A stretch of 64,000 nt of DNA from an uncultured Eubacteriales bacterium (lineage in GTDB: Bacteria > Bacillota > Clostridia > Oscillospirales > Acutalibacteraceae): positions 1-64,000 of the forward strand of contig CAKSWC010000002.1 of NCBI GenBank assembly GCA_934511365.1. The letters run 5' to 3'. Below, piece by piece: positions 36,534 through 44,670 of the stretch. Position 1 is the first letter of the stretch. Every line of letters starts with the position of its first letter. Made by a program: the position numbers and the translations under genes. Below the pieces are notes generated by a model. The model was given only the letters and a program-made list of their open reading frames with translations, ran no database searches and was not told the DNA's origin.

Positions 36534-36562
36534 ATTATATCACCAATTTCAAAAAATTGCAA
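36534..36562 (-). promoter_or_regulatory. promoter of the FAD oxidoreductase gene
   Basis: On the minus strand: TTGCAA (36557-36562), a 17-base spacer, TATAAT (36534-36539). Confidence 0.75.
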
Positions 36563-36586
36563 ATGTCGATTTTGTCATGTTTGAGA

Positions 36587-36624
36587 GCAAAAAAACCGCA
36601 CGGCTGTTTTCACAATCGTGCGGT
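36587..36624 (-). terminator. terminator of the lysozyme-like gene
   Basis: On the minus strand ACCGCACG (36617-36624) pairs with CGTGCGGT (36595-36602) and seven T residues follow. Confidence 0.92.
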
Positions 36625-36631
36625 TGAAGAT

Positions 36632-38170
36632 TTAGAGTGCGTAAGCATACTTGACCGGCGCAGCCTTTGAATATACGCGGCCGTTCGGCGTATTTGCATA
36701 AGCTTTTACCGTGAAGTAATAGCACGTTTTGCTTTTGAGCGAGCTTACGGTGTATGACGTTTTTGAGGCGGAGAGGCTTTTAACAGCCTTAAAGCCGCTT
36801 TTCGGGCTTTTTGAAACATAGACCTTGTAGCCGTCCGCACCGCTCACGCGGTTCCATTCAAGCTTAACTTTTCCGGAATAGACGCGCTCAATATCGGTGA
36901 GGGAAACTTTAAGCTTTCCTGTTTTCGTGTTCAGATAAGCATACTTTGTGTAAACCGTTTTTCCGTCCTTTGAAACAAAGCCCTTGACCGCAAACTTGTA
37001 TGCGGTTGACGGAGAAAGCTTTTTTGCGGTGAAGCTCAAAACGTCGCCTTTGAGAACGGCATAGCTTCCCCATTTTCCGCCCGGAGCCTTGATATAAATT
37101 TCATATCCGTCCGCACCGTCGATACGGTTCCACTTGAGCGTTACCGAGCTTGCGGTTTTTTTTGCGGCTTTGAAGCCTGTCGGATTAATGGCGGAAAAAC
37201 CGGTGATAGAAAGAACCGGAACAGCCTTTTGCGTTTTTTCTCCGCATTTTTCGCAGCTATACACATTCAGACCGGCGGAAGAAAAGGTCGGCTTCTTCGC
37301 TGAAACAAGCCTGTTTGAATGCTTCAGGCATTTTCCGGTGAAATAGATAACATTGCTTTTTGCGCTCTTTTCGCCGGTGTAGCCGTTGACACTGTATACC
37401 CTCGCGGCGTACCTGCCCTCCCTTGTGACCGTAACGTCCGTTGTTCTTCCGGAGGTTTTATATGCCTTGGCAGAGGAAAAGTCATACTTTCCGCCGCGCT
37501 CTCTTGTCACAAGAAGAACATATGAGGTTGCGCCGTCTCCGCCGTCTGTCCAACTGAAGCGGACGGACGAGTCAACGTCAACCGTTTTTCCGGCCGAAGT
37601 GCTTTTGAGGACCGGGGTTTCCGGTTCGGCGCTGAAGGAGGAAAACTCGTTCCAATACTTTGAGGAGGCCGCACCGCCGCGTTTGTTTGCGTGGTAGCCC
37701 CTGTTTGCCGGAATCTCAAAATAGTAGCACCAGTAATAGGCGGCGTTGTATGCGCCGTTCGGGTCGTTGCTGACTCTTTTGAGATAGTCATAGATATGGT
37801 CATAGTAATCGCTTTTCAGCTCATGTTCAAGATACTTGAGCTGGCCGTAGATGCTGAGATAGTTATAACCGTTGTTGTTGCAGAACCGCTTGAGGCTGCT
37901 GAAGCGTCCGCCGTTCCACATGCAAAGGCCGCCGCTGAGCAGTCCGTTTGAGTCATAGAGAACCTTGGAGGAATCAAAGCCGGATTCGTGTTCCATATTT
38001 GCCATTACGCCGCAGGCAGCCGCGGTGTTAAAACCGATTTCCTGCGTCAGATAGGAAAAGACCTGGGATTTGTTGCTTTTGGATGAAGCGCCTTGAGCCG
38101 AGAATGCGGGAACTGCAACAGCAAGCATAATTACAACTGAAAAAAACCAACCAAGTGTTCTTTTCATCAA
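36632..38170 (-). CDS. secreted phage-tail-type lysozyme with FN3 domains
   Basis: A 512-residue exported hydrolase. The signal peptide is about 1-25 (AVAVPAFSA). A phage_lysozyme2-type domain follows (about 33-185), with GVMANMEHESGF placing the likely catalytic Glu62, then LCMWNGGRF, and a closing 'NAAYYWCYYFEIPANRGYH' block. A beta domain lies at about 198-285, a CxKH ... CxxC segment at about 288-328, and two FN3 domains at about 333-512. It should cleave peptidoglycan outside the cell, in turnover or against competitors, with FN3 domains spacing or binding. A long 5' leader and consensus promoter (38403-38431) point to dedicated regulation. Start behind GAGGTG. Confidence 0.88.
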   Translation of the reverse strand: MMKRTLGWFFSVVIMLAVAVPAFSAQGASSKSNKSQVFSYLTQEIGFNTAAACGVMANMEHESGFDSSKVLYDSNGLLSGGLCMWNGGRFSSLKRFCNNNGYNYLSIYGQLKYLEHELKSDYYDHIYDYLKRVSNDPNGAYNAAYYWCYYFEIPANRGYHANKRGGAASSKYWNEFSSFSAEPETPVLKSTSAGKTVDVDSSVRFSWTDGGDGATSYVLLVTRERGGKYDFSSAKAYKTSGRTTDVTVTREGRYAARVYSVNGYTGEKSAKSNVIYFTGKCLKHSNRLVSAKKPTFSSAGLNVYSCEKCGEKTQKAVPVLSITGFSAINPTGFKAAKKTASSVTLKWNRIDGADGYEIYIKAPGGKWGSYAVLKGDVLSFTAKKLSPSTAYKFAVKGFVSKDGKTVYTKYAYLNTKTGKLKVSLTDIERVYSGKVKLEWNRVSGADGYKVYVSKSPKSGFKAVKSLSASKTSYTVSSLKSKTCYYFTVKAYANTPNGRVYSKAAPVKYAYAL

Positions 38171-38431
38171 ATCACCTCACTAATAGATTCTTTTTTGCGC
38201 CGCCGACCAAACGGGCGGGGAACAAAAAAGTGCGTCTTTTTTTCCGACCAAACAAAAGCGTGCTTTTGAAAAAGAAAGTTCTTCTGCGCCGAACAAAAAC
38301 GGAAAGCACGTTTTCAAATAAGCGGAAAAATGCTTTGCTTCAACATCCTTTTTGGCTGCTCTCAGCCTGACCTGAGTAACCGCTGAGCAAACAGCAGCCC
38401 GTATTATAGCAACTTGATGTTTTTTTGTCAA
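38171..38431 (-). promoter_or_regulatory. promoter and about 225-base leader of the lysozyme gene
   Basis: On the minus strand, TTGACA (38426-38431), 17 bases and TATAAT (38403-38408) form a perfect promoter. Transcription should start near 38397, leaving a leader of about 225 bases. Its first part folds as nested stems: GGCTGCT/AGCAGCC (38354-38360 with 38393-38399) around CTCAGC/GCTGAG (38361-38366 with 38382-38387). I could not match the leader to a riboswitch class. Confidence 0.75.
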
Positions 38432-39072
38432 GTTTTTTGCGCCGTTCGAGGGGGTTTGAGCGCCCTTTTGAGGCGAATTTCCGCCAAAATTCGCGCCTCG
38501 GTGGGGAAGTGCAATTCCGCCCCCAAAAAGGCGGTGCTATATAATGTAATATATAGGCTGTTTTTTCCTGCTTTATTCAAGGCGCCAAAAATCGCGCTTT
38601 TTCGTGCGCAGGAAAAATTTTTTTGAAATTTTTTTCGGACACCATGAAAAGCAGGATATATTATTCTATGCGGCAATAATATATCCCGTGATTTTGTTCA
38701 GAACAGGAAACAAAAAGAGCGGCTTTTTCCCGCAGAAAAGCCGCAAAAATTCTCCTTTTTGCCCGTATTTTTACAAAACAAACATAAGTAGTTAAAATTT
38801 AACTTAAACTGTGCCATTTGAGACGGTTTTTGAAGCGTTTTTGAACAAAAAATGTTTTTGGTTAACAAAACAGTCTCTTTTTCTTTTTTTATATTTTTTC
38901 TTTTCTTTTTCTTTTCTTTTATTTTATTTATTCAGTATAATATCTATCAGTATTTAATATTCAGTACTTAGTATATCAGTATTTAATTAAGGCCGGTTTT
39001 CAGTCTACTGATTATCAGTGTGCTGGTTTTCAGTCTACTGTTTTTCGGGTTACTGCTTTAGCTTCAAAATGC
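38432..39072. other. non-coding spacer with inverted repeats and a 15-bp-period repeat
   Basis: No open frame here looks like a gene. In order it holds: an 11-bp stem with two-base bulge (38470-38480 with 38487-38499); a perfect 12-bp inverted repeat (38654-38665 with 38675-38686) with a 9-base loop; a further GCGGCTTTT-type stem near 38725-38750; a pyrimidine-only-like tract (about 38876-38932); and CAGT-headed tandem repeats (38933-39046). Base composition shifts to very AT-rich after about 38780, unlike the flanking genes. Confidence 0.7.
38933..39046. repeat. degenerate tandem repeat, about 15-bp period, CAGT-headed
   Basis: CAGT begins units at 38933, 38948, 38962, 38977, 39001, 39016 and 39031: spacing 15, 14, 15, 24, 15, 15. 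Two units share CAGTATTTAAT (38948 and 38977), and a 16-base word GGTTTTCAGTCTACTG is repeated exactly at 38995-39010 and 39025-39040. It follows a polypyrimidine tract. Confidence 0.85.
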
Positions 39073-39110
39073 AAAATGAAAATGCGCTGACAGCTTTTGC
39101 CGCCAGCGCA
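39073..39110 (-). terminator. terminator of the GH2/symporter operon
   Basis: On the minus strand TGCGCTG (39104-39110) pairs with CAGCGCA (39083-39089) and TTTTCATTTT follows, about 75 bases past the symporter stop. Confidence 0.8.
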
Positions 39111-39186
39111 GGATGAACACAGCATAATTGCCCGAAATTAAAAGGTGCATATGTGCCATATATTATATAGTATACGAAACAGGAAC

Positions 39187-40611
39187 TTATTCCTCGATAG
39201 CTCCGGGCTCAATTTCATTCAGAACATCAAGAGAGGCAAAATCATCCTCGTCCTTTTTGGTGATGTTATAAACAAAGTGCATTGCAAGAACCATTATTGC
39301 CGTTCCGGCTGTGAGGAAAATGATATAAAGCTTTTCAACTTTTCCGCCGAAAGCCTCGCTCTGAACCGCGCCGTTGCCCTCAACAAAGCCGATTGCAGAA
39401 AGTCCGAGCGCCGCAATCGCCGAGCCGACGCCCTGGGCAAGCTTGCGGAAGAATGAATAGACCGCGTAAAGCGAGCCTTCCTCGTGAACGCCGCTCTTGC
39501 GGAAGCTCAGGCCGATGCAGTCGGCAATTATTGCCCAGACAATTATTTGGAAAAAGCCGTTGCCGATATTCACCGCCATGAGTCCGCCGATATAAATATA
39601 CATTCCCTTGCTGTCCGGCGTAATCGGCAGAAGCAGCATTATGATTCCGGCAACCGTGCTGATAATTCCCGTAATTGTTATCATCTTCTTCTTTCCAAAA
39701 GAGGCAACAAGCTTTTCGGCAAAGGGCATGAGAAGAACAAACGGAATATATGAAGCAAAGGAGGCGATTGTTGTTTTCCTTGCGTCATTGAAGAAATACT
39801 GGAAAACAAGGTTGTTCACGGACATTGTTGAATTGCAGAACACGATTGAGGCAAAGGTTGCAAGCGTTGCACCCACCATTGCGCGGTTTGAAAAAAAGCT
39901 TTTGAGGGTTGAAATATAGCTGATTTTTTCCGCCGTTTCTCCGCAGGGAACACGCTCGGAAACCATTTTTGTTGTTGCAAAAAGGAAAATCAGCGAGCCT
40001 ATCGAAAAGACTATTGCAACCATGAACATCCGCGAACCGTTAAAAATCTGGAGCGGTGCACCGGTGTCCGTTTTTGTTTCGGTATAAATAAAGTTCGGAA
40101 TGAGCATGATGAACACCATTGCAACTCCTGCGCCGATGCTGCGGAAAATTGAAAGTGCCGTTCTTCCGCGCGCGTCCCCGGTAATCACCGAATGCAGTGC
40201 ACCGTATGGTACGTTGGCCATTGTGTAAGCTATTGACCAAAGGCAATAGGAGGCGAGGCACCACGCAATTTTTCCGCCCTGTGAGAACGACTGAACCGGC
40301 GCAAAGACCATGATATTCAGCGCAACAAGACCAACGGCGCCAATGATTATCCACGGCATAAACTTGCTTTTTTTGCTGATTCTTGTCCGGTCAACCATGT
40401 TTCCGATGAGGATATCGTTGATTGCGTCCCAAATTTTTGAAACGATGACTATCCACGCCCAGTTTCCGGTTGAAAGGCCGATAACCTGGGTGTAAAACAG
40501 AAGCATATAGTTTGAAACAAGGGAGAACGAAAGGCCGCAGCCAAGGTCGCCGAAGGCATAGCCGACTTTGTCTATCATTCCGAACGGACGAAGTTTCTTT
40601 GTTTTCTCCAT
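39187..40611 (-). CDS. GPH-family (MelB-type) glycoside:cation symporter
   Basis: A 474-residue protein with about 12 membrane helices. The N-terminal 'GMIDKVGYAFGDLGCGLSF' and 'KIWDAINDILIGNMVDRTR' are the GPH signature, with aspartates that couple Na+ or H+ to sugar uptake. The tail is acidic. It follows the GH2 gene by 14 bases and is probably the importer of that enzyme's substrate, a galactoside or glucuronide. Last gene of the operon from 43700. Confidence 0.93.
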   Translation of the reverse strand: MEKTKKLRPFGMIDKVGYAFGDLGCGLSFSLVSNYMLLFYTQVIGLSTGNWAWIVIVSKIWDAINDILIGNMVDRTRISKKSKFMPWIIIGAVGLVALNIMVFAPVQSFSQGGKIAWCLASYCLWSIAYTMANVPYGALHSVITGDARGRTALSIFRSIGAGVAMVFIMLIPNFIYTETKTDTGAPLQIFNGSRMFMVAIVFSIGSLIFLFATTKMVSERVPCGETAEKISYISTLKSFFSNRAMVGATLATFASIVFCNSTMSVNNLVFQYFFNDARKTTIASFASYIPFVLLMPFAEKLVASFGKKKMITITGIISTVAGIIMLLLPITPDSKGMYIYIGGLMAVNIGNGFFQIIVWAIIADCIGLSFRKSGVHEEGSLYAVYSFFRKLAQGVGSAIAALGLSAIGFVEGNGAVQSEAFGGKVEKLYIIFLTAGTAIMVLAMHFVYNITKKDEDDFASLDVLNEIEPGAIEE

Positions 40612-40625
40612 AATCGCTTTCCTCC

Positions 40626-42773
40626 TTATTTTTTGATTGTCTGAAGGTACTGTTCGGCAAGCTCTTTCATGTCATCGCTGATATGAACAACCTTGAGGTT
40701 CAAAAGCGTTTTGAGCTTGATGGGAGCAACAATTTTCAAAAGCGGACTTGAAATAATCTTTCCGGCAATACCGCTCGCCATTCCTCTGATGTCTTCGTTG
40801 CGCAGTATCTCTCCAATGGTGTCCTCCGTGCTGAGATATTCGGGATTGATGCTTTCGCTTTTTGGAACGAACCAGTTTCTGACCATTGTTGACGCACCGT
40901 CAGGAAGCGAATATGAGGCCGGGTAGCCCTCAACGCCCTCAAAAACAACAGTTTCTTCCAGTCCGTCTGCGGCTGCGGTAACTTTGTTGTTCCCCTCCTT
41001 GATGGGTACGTCCTCAAAAGTGAAAACGTGCGCGCCCTCAAGGGTCTTTTTATATCTTCCGCATTTAAGCGTGACCTCGGTGCAGTTTGAAATAACGCGG
41101 AATGTGCGCTTTCCAATCATGCGCTGCGTGTAACGTCCGCCCTCGATATGAACAAACTTTTCGTCTGACCAAAAGGCTTTATACATATAAAAAGCGTCCT
41201 TTTTGATTTTGCGGTCAAAGGTAACAAGACCTTTATTGTTCCTTCCGCGGACGCCGCCCTCGTTGCGCATTGAGGAACCGAAGTCAAACATATTCCAGAC
41301 ATATGAGCCCCAGAGCCAATCGTGGCTGTTTATTGTTTTGATGTAATGCTCATGGAAGCGCGACTGATAGCCCTCGCTGTAATCACCCTGAACGGGGTTA
41401 TCGCTGTAATAGCCGATAACGGCCTCTGCGCCGTACTCCGAAAGGCAGAGCGGAACTTTTGGCTGAGCGGCTTTGAATTTTTCAAGCCACGCGTCAATTC
41501 CGTCAACGGTTTTCATGTACCAGCCGTAATAATGGTTATATCCCATGATATCGGTGATATTATTGAGGCTGCTTTCAACCGGACACATTGTGAGCTGAGC
41601 GCAGGTTGTCGGCCTTGAAACGTCAAGCGCGTGGGCAAGATTGTTAAGCTCCCCTATTGACTCATTGAGAACCGGAGATGCACCCTGAATTGTGATTTCG
41701 TTTTCAATACCCCAGCAGAAGATTGAGGGGTGGTTCATGTTCTGCTTGATGAGTTCCTCAAGCTGAGAGAGGGCGTTCGCCTGCTTTTTCTTTGAAAATC
41801 TTGAAATTACGGGAACCTCCGCCCAAACAAGAAAGCCCATTTCATCGCACAGTGAGTAGAACTCCTCTGCCTGCTGATAGTGCGCAAGGCGGATTGAATT
41901 TGCGCCAACCTCGCGGATAAGCTCAAGGTCCTCGCGGTGCTCGTTGATTGTCAGCGCGTTTCCAAGCTTTTCCCTGTCCTGGTGGCGTGAAACGCCCTTG
42001 AGTTTGATATGCTTTCCGTTGAGGAAACAGCCCTTGTCCGCGTCAAAGCGTACCTCGCGGAAACCGAAGCGGCTTTCAACGCAGTCAACCTTTCTTGACT
42101 CCATAAAGAGCGTTGCGCGCAGCGTATAAAGATACGGATCCTCCATTCCGTTCCAGAGATGCGGATTTTCAACGTGGAGACGAACTTTGTTTCCGGCCGA
42201 GGCAACATTTTTTCCGTCCGCGTCAAAAATTTCATAGAGCACTCTTACGCCGGTTTCATAGCCGGAAATGACTGAACGGACAAAAACGTCTCCGTTCATC
42301 TTCGGCGTGATATAAAGCGCGGAGCTTCCGCAGTCATCAAGCGAAAAATGCTGCTTTTCAACCTCGGTAATGAGGTTGACATCGCGATAAATTCCGCCGT
42401 AAAACGTGAAGTCTGCCGTTTCCGGATATACCTCGCGCAGAGGCGAATTGTCAACCTCAACCGTGAGAAAATTCTTTGGAGAGGACAAAAAGTCCGTCAC
42501 CTCAAAGCGGAACGCGGAGTAGCCGCCGAGGTGGGAACCAACAAGGTTTCCGTTGATATAAACGGTGCAGGCGGCGTTAACGCCCTTAAATTCAAGCCAC
42601 GTTTTCCCTTTTTGGGCTTCGATAATTTTTGTATAGGTGCATTTTCCTCTGTAATACGTCGGCTCAGCGCCCTGTCCGTCAAGGTTATTCCATGTGTGGG
42701 GAAGATTGACGGCGGTTTTTTCGCCCTTTTTTTCAAACGTCCAGCCGTTGTTCAGTGAAATATACTTTCTCAT
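40626..42773 (-). CDS. glycoside hydrolase family 2 (beta-galactosidase/beta-glucuronidase class)
   Basis: A 715-residue GH2 enzyme without signal peptide, so intracellular. The sugar-binding N-domain is about 10-135 (LPHTWNN, GVNAACTVYINGNLVGSH), the Ig-like domain about 145-240, and the TIM barrel about 245-540. The acid/base is in WGIENE (Glu359) and the nucleophile in LSEYGAE (Glu446). The last 170 residues hold a DUF4982-like beta domain and a helical end resembling no known module. Without the glucuronidase-type NxK motif clearly visible, beta-galactosidase or a related activity seems likelier. Sits between an exonuclease/phosphatase-fold gene (39 bases upstream) and the symporter. Confidence 0.92.
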   Translation of the reverse strand: MRKYISLNNGWTFEKKGEKTAVNLPHTWNNLDGQGAEPTYYRGKCTYTKIIEAQKGKTWLEFKGVNAACTVYINGNLVGSHLGGYSAFRFEVTDFLSSPKNFLTVEVDNSPLREVYPETADFTFYGGIYRDVNLITEVEKQHFSLDDCGSSALYITPKMNGDVFVRSVISGYETGVRVLYEIFDADGKNVASAGNKVRLHVENPHLWNGMEDPYLYTLRATLFMESRKVDCVESRFGFREVRFDADKGCFLNGKHIKLKGVSRHQDREKLGNALTINEHREDLELIREVGANSIRLAHYQQAEEFYSLCDEMGFLVWAEVPVISRFSKKKQANALSQLEELIKQNMNHPSIFCWGIENEITIQGASPVLNESIGELNNLAHALDVSRPTTCAQLTMCPVESSLNNITDIMGYNHYYGWYMKTVDGIDAWLEKFKAAQPKVPLCLSEYGAEAVIGYYSDNPVQGDYSEGYQSRFHEHYIKTINSHDWLWGSYVWNMFDFGSSMRNEGGVRGRNNKGLVTFDRKIKKDAFYMYKAFWSDEKFVHIEGGRYTQRMIGKRTFRVISNCTEVTLKCGRYKKTLEGAHVFTFEDVPIKEGNNKVTAAADGLEETVVFEGVEGYPASYSLPDGASTMVRNWFVPKSESINPEYLSTEDTIGEILRNEDIRGMASGIAGKIISSPLLKIVAPIKLKTLLNLKVVHISDDMKELAEQYLQTIKK

Positions 42774-42812
42774 CGCTGTTCTCCTTATATAATAGTATAG
42801 TTAATAATACAG

Positions 42813-43700
42813 TCAAAAGCAGATGTCTGCCATAATTCCGTAATGATCGGAAAGATACATTCCGTCAACCGTGTCTTTGATAATTTTATAGCGTTCAACC
42901 GGTGTACCCTTTGTTGCAAAAATAAAATCTATCGCCGTTGAATGAAAAAGGTCTCCCCGGCCGTAGTTATGAAAGGTTTTTCCGCTTTCCGTTTCCTTTG
43001 CGGTCAGGCGGCAGTCATCGAGGGCTGCGGCCATCTTTTTATATGTTTCGCCCTTTTCATCGGCATTGAAGTCACCGGTGCAGACAACCGGACCGCGCTC
43101 TTTGAGCTGATTGATTTTTGAAAGCAAAACGTCCGCCTGCTTTGAACGCGTGTATTCAACAAGGAAATCAAGGTGGGTATTGACGTGGGTGTATACCGCG
43201 CCGGTCTCCCTGTTTTTGAGCGTTGCCCAGGTGCAAATTCGCGGCATTGAAGCGAGATATGACTTTGAGCCGAACTTTTCCGGCGTTTTTGAAAGCCAGA
43301 TTGTACCCTCGTCAAGAAGCTCATATTTATCCGTGCGGTAATAAACGGCGCTGTATTCGGTGTTTTTTGCGTTGTCTCGCGGTTCGCCAACTCTTGCGTA
43401 TTTTTCACCGAGTGACTCATCAAGAATTTCAAGCCACGTTTTTGTTGCCTCCTGGACGCCGAATGAGTCCGGCGCATAGCTTTCAAGTGCGGCAGAAACG
43501 AACTTTCCGCGGTTTTTGACAAAGCCGTAAATATCGTTATTACAGCGCAGATTGAACGAAACAACGCGAACGGCGTTTGCGCTTTTTTCCGGTGCGCCGG
43601 TTATTTCAATTTTCGCCGGTGTGTACACGCCGAGAGTCATCATTACGGCAAGCAAAAGCGGCATAATTTTTTTCTTGAGAATTTCAAAAATATTTTTCAC
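42813..43700 (-). CDS. membrane-anchored endonuclease/exonuclease/phosphatase family protein
   Basis: A 295-residue EEP-fold protein starting with GTG behind GGAGGAG. An N-terminal hydrophobic helix (about 12-28) suggests export or anchoring. Catalytic landmarks are VVSFNLRCNN (Asn50), GVQEATKTW (Glu84), CTGDFNADEKGE, 'STAIDFIFA' and the terminal LSDHYGIMAD, the full metal-dependent phosphoesterase set. Members cut DNA, inositol phosphates, sphingomyelin or sugar-linked phosphodiesters. Being first in an operon with a glycosidase and sugar symporter, it may clip a phosphorylated glycan or glycolipid, but this is inferred. Confidence 0.87.
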   Translation of the reverse strand: MKNIFEILKKKIMPLLLAVMMTLGVYTPAKIEITGAPEKSANAVRVVSFNLRCNNDIYGFVKNRGKFVSAALESYAPDSFGVQEATKTWLEILDESLGEKYARVGEPRDNAKNTEYSAVYYRTDKYELLDEGTIWLSKTPEKFGSKSYLASMPRICTWATLKNRETGAVYTHVNTHLDFLVEYTRSKQADVLLSKINQLKERGPVVCTGDFNADEKGETYKKMAAALDDCRLTAKETESGKTFHNYGRGDLFHSTAIDFIFATKGTPVERYKIIKDTVDGMYLSDHYGIMADICF

Positions 43701-43719
43701 AGTATCTCCTCCGTAAATA

Positions 43720-43772
43720 TTTTGTTAACAACCAGTTACCAAAATACTACTATTTTACTTAAGTTTTGTCAA
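43720..43772 (-). promoter_or_regulatory. promoter and operator-like palindrome of the GH2 operon
   Basis: On the minus strand TTGACA (43767-43772), a 17-base spacer and TAGTAT (43744-43749). Immediately downstream an inverted repeat, 43720-43729 with 43735-43744 (TTTTGTTAAC-type arms, one mismatch, 5-base spacer), overlaps the start site. It resembles a LacI/GntR-type operator; no regulator gene is adjacent. Confidence 0.75.
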
Positions 43773-43894
43773 GATTGTTGGCGTCATATGCAGCTTTTTT
43801 ATGAATAATTAACAAGGAATTACGGGTTGATTTTGTGGATAAAGGATTCGAGATTGACAAACGCATTTTTGACACCGCTGATTACTGAACCGTA

Positions 43895-43934
43895 AAATTA
43901 AAAAGCAGCCACGGCACCCGGCCGCGACTGCTTT
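43895..43934 (-). terminator. terminator of the liv operon
   Basis: On the minus strand AAAGCAG (43928-43934) pairs with CTGCTTT (43902-43908), extended by CGG/CCG, then TTAATTTT. Confidence 0.85.
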
Positions 43935-43944
43935 CAAGCAAAAA

Positions 43945-44670
43945 TCAATTTTTCGTTTTTCCAAGATACGCTTCCTTAATAGTTTCGTCGGCAAGAAGCT
44001 CGGCTCCAGTGCCTTCCATTGTGATGCGTCCGGTTTCCATAACATAGGCCTTGTCTGCAATTTTGAGGGCCATGTTTGCGTTCTGCTCAATGAGCAAAAC
44101 CGTGATTCCCTCGCTGTTGATCTGGCGGATGATTGAGAAAATATCCTGAACAACAAGCGGAGCAAGACCGAGCGACGGTTCGTCCATCATAATAAGCTTC
44201 GGCGCGCTCATCAGCGCCCTGCCGACCGCAAGCATCTGCTGCTCGCCGCCGGAAAGAGTTCCGGCAAGCTGCCACGAACGCTCCTTGAGGCGGGGAAACA
44301 GCTCATAAACGTGTTCGGTGTCCTTTTGAATCACTTTTTTGTCTTTTCTGAGGTACGCGCCGATTTTGAGGTTTTCAAGAACGGTGAGGTTCGGAAAAAC
44401 ACGTCTGCCCTCGGGAACAAGGGTAACGCCCTTTGAAACAATAAAGTCCGGTGTTTTTCCAACTATTTCCGTGCCCTCAAAAAGGATGGAGGCGTTCTTC
44501 GGCTTAATGATTCCGGAAATTGTTTTGAGGACGGTGCTTTTTCCGGCTCCGTTCGCACCGATGAGGGTTACGATATCACCTTTTGGAACGTCAAAGGAAA
44601 TGCCCTTAACGGCTTCAATTCCGCCATATGAAACAACAAGATCTTTAATCTGAAGAATATTTTCACTCAT
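43945..44670 (-). CDS. livF: branched-chain amino acid ABC transporter ATP-binding protein LivF
   Basis: A 241-residue ABC ATPase of the LivF type: Walker A GANGAGKST (38-46), signature LSGGEQQMLAVGRAL, Walker B LIMMDEPSLGLAPL, which is the standard LivF wording. It powers import together with LivG, docked on LivH/LivM. Its start overlaps the end of livG by eight bases. Confidence 0.95.
   Translation of the reverse strand: MSENILQIKDLVVSYGGIEAVKGISFDVPKGDIVTLIGANGAGKSTVLKTISGIIKPKNASILFEGTEIVGKTPDFIVSKGVTLVPEGRRVFPNLTVLENLKIGAYLRKDKKVIQKDTEHVYELFPRLKERSWQLAGTLSGGEQQMLAVGRALMSAPKLIMMDEPSLGLAPLVVQDIFSIIRQINSEGITVLLIEQNANMALKIADKAYVMETGRITMEGTGAELLADETIKEAYLGKTKN

Noticed and set aside
38171..38402. 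c-di-AMP (ydaO) riboswitch upstream of the lysozyme gene
   Set aside because: The conserved GGGGGACCCA and GAACCCGUC-type blocks are not present.
38933..39046. CRISPR-like array
   Set aside because: Units are about 15 bp with no unique spacers and there are no cas genes in the window.
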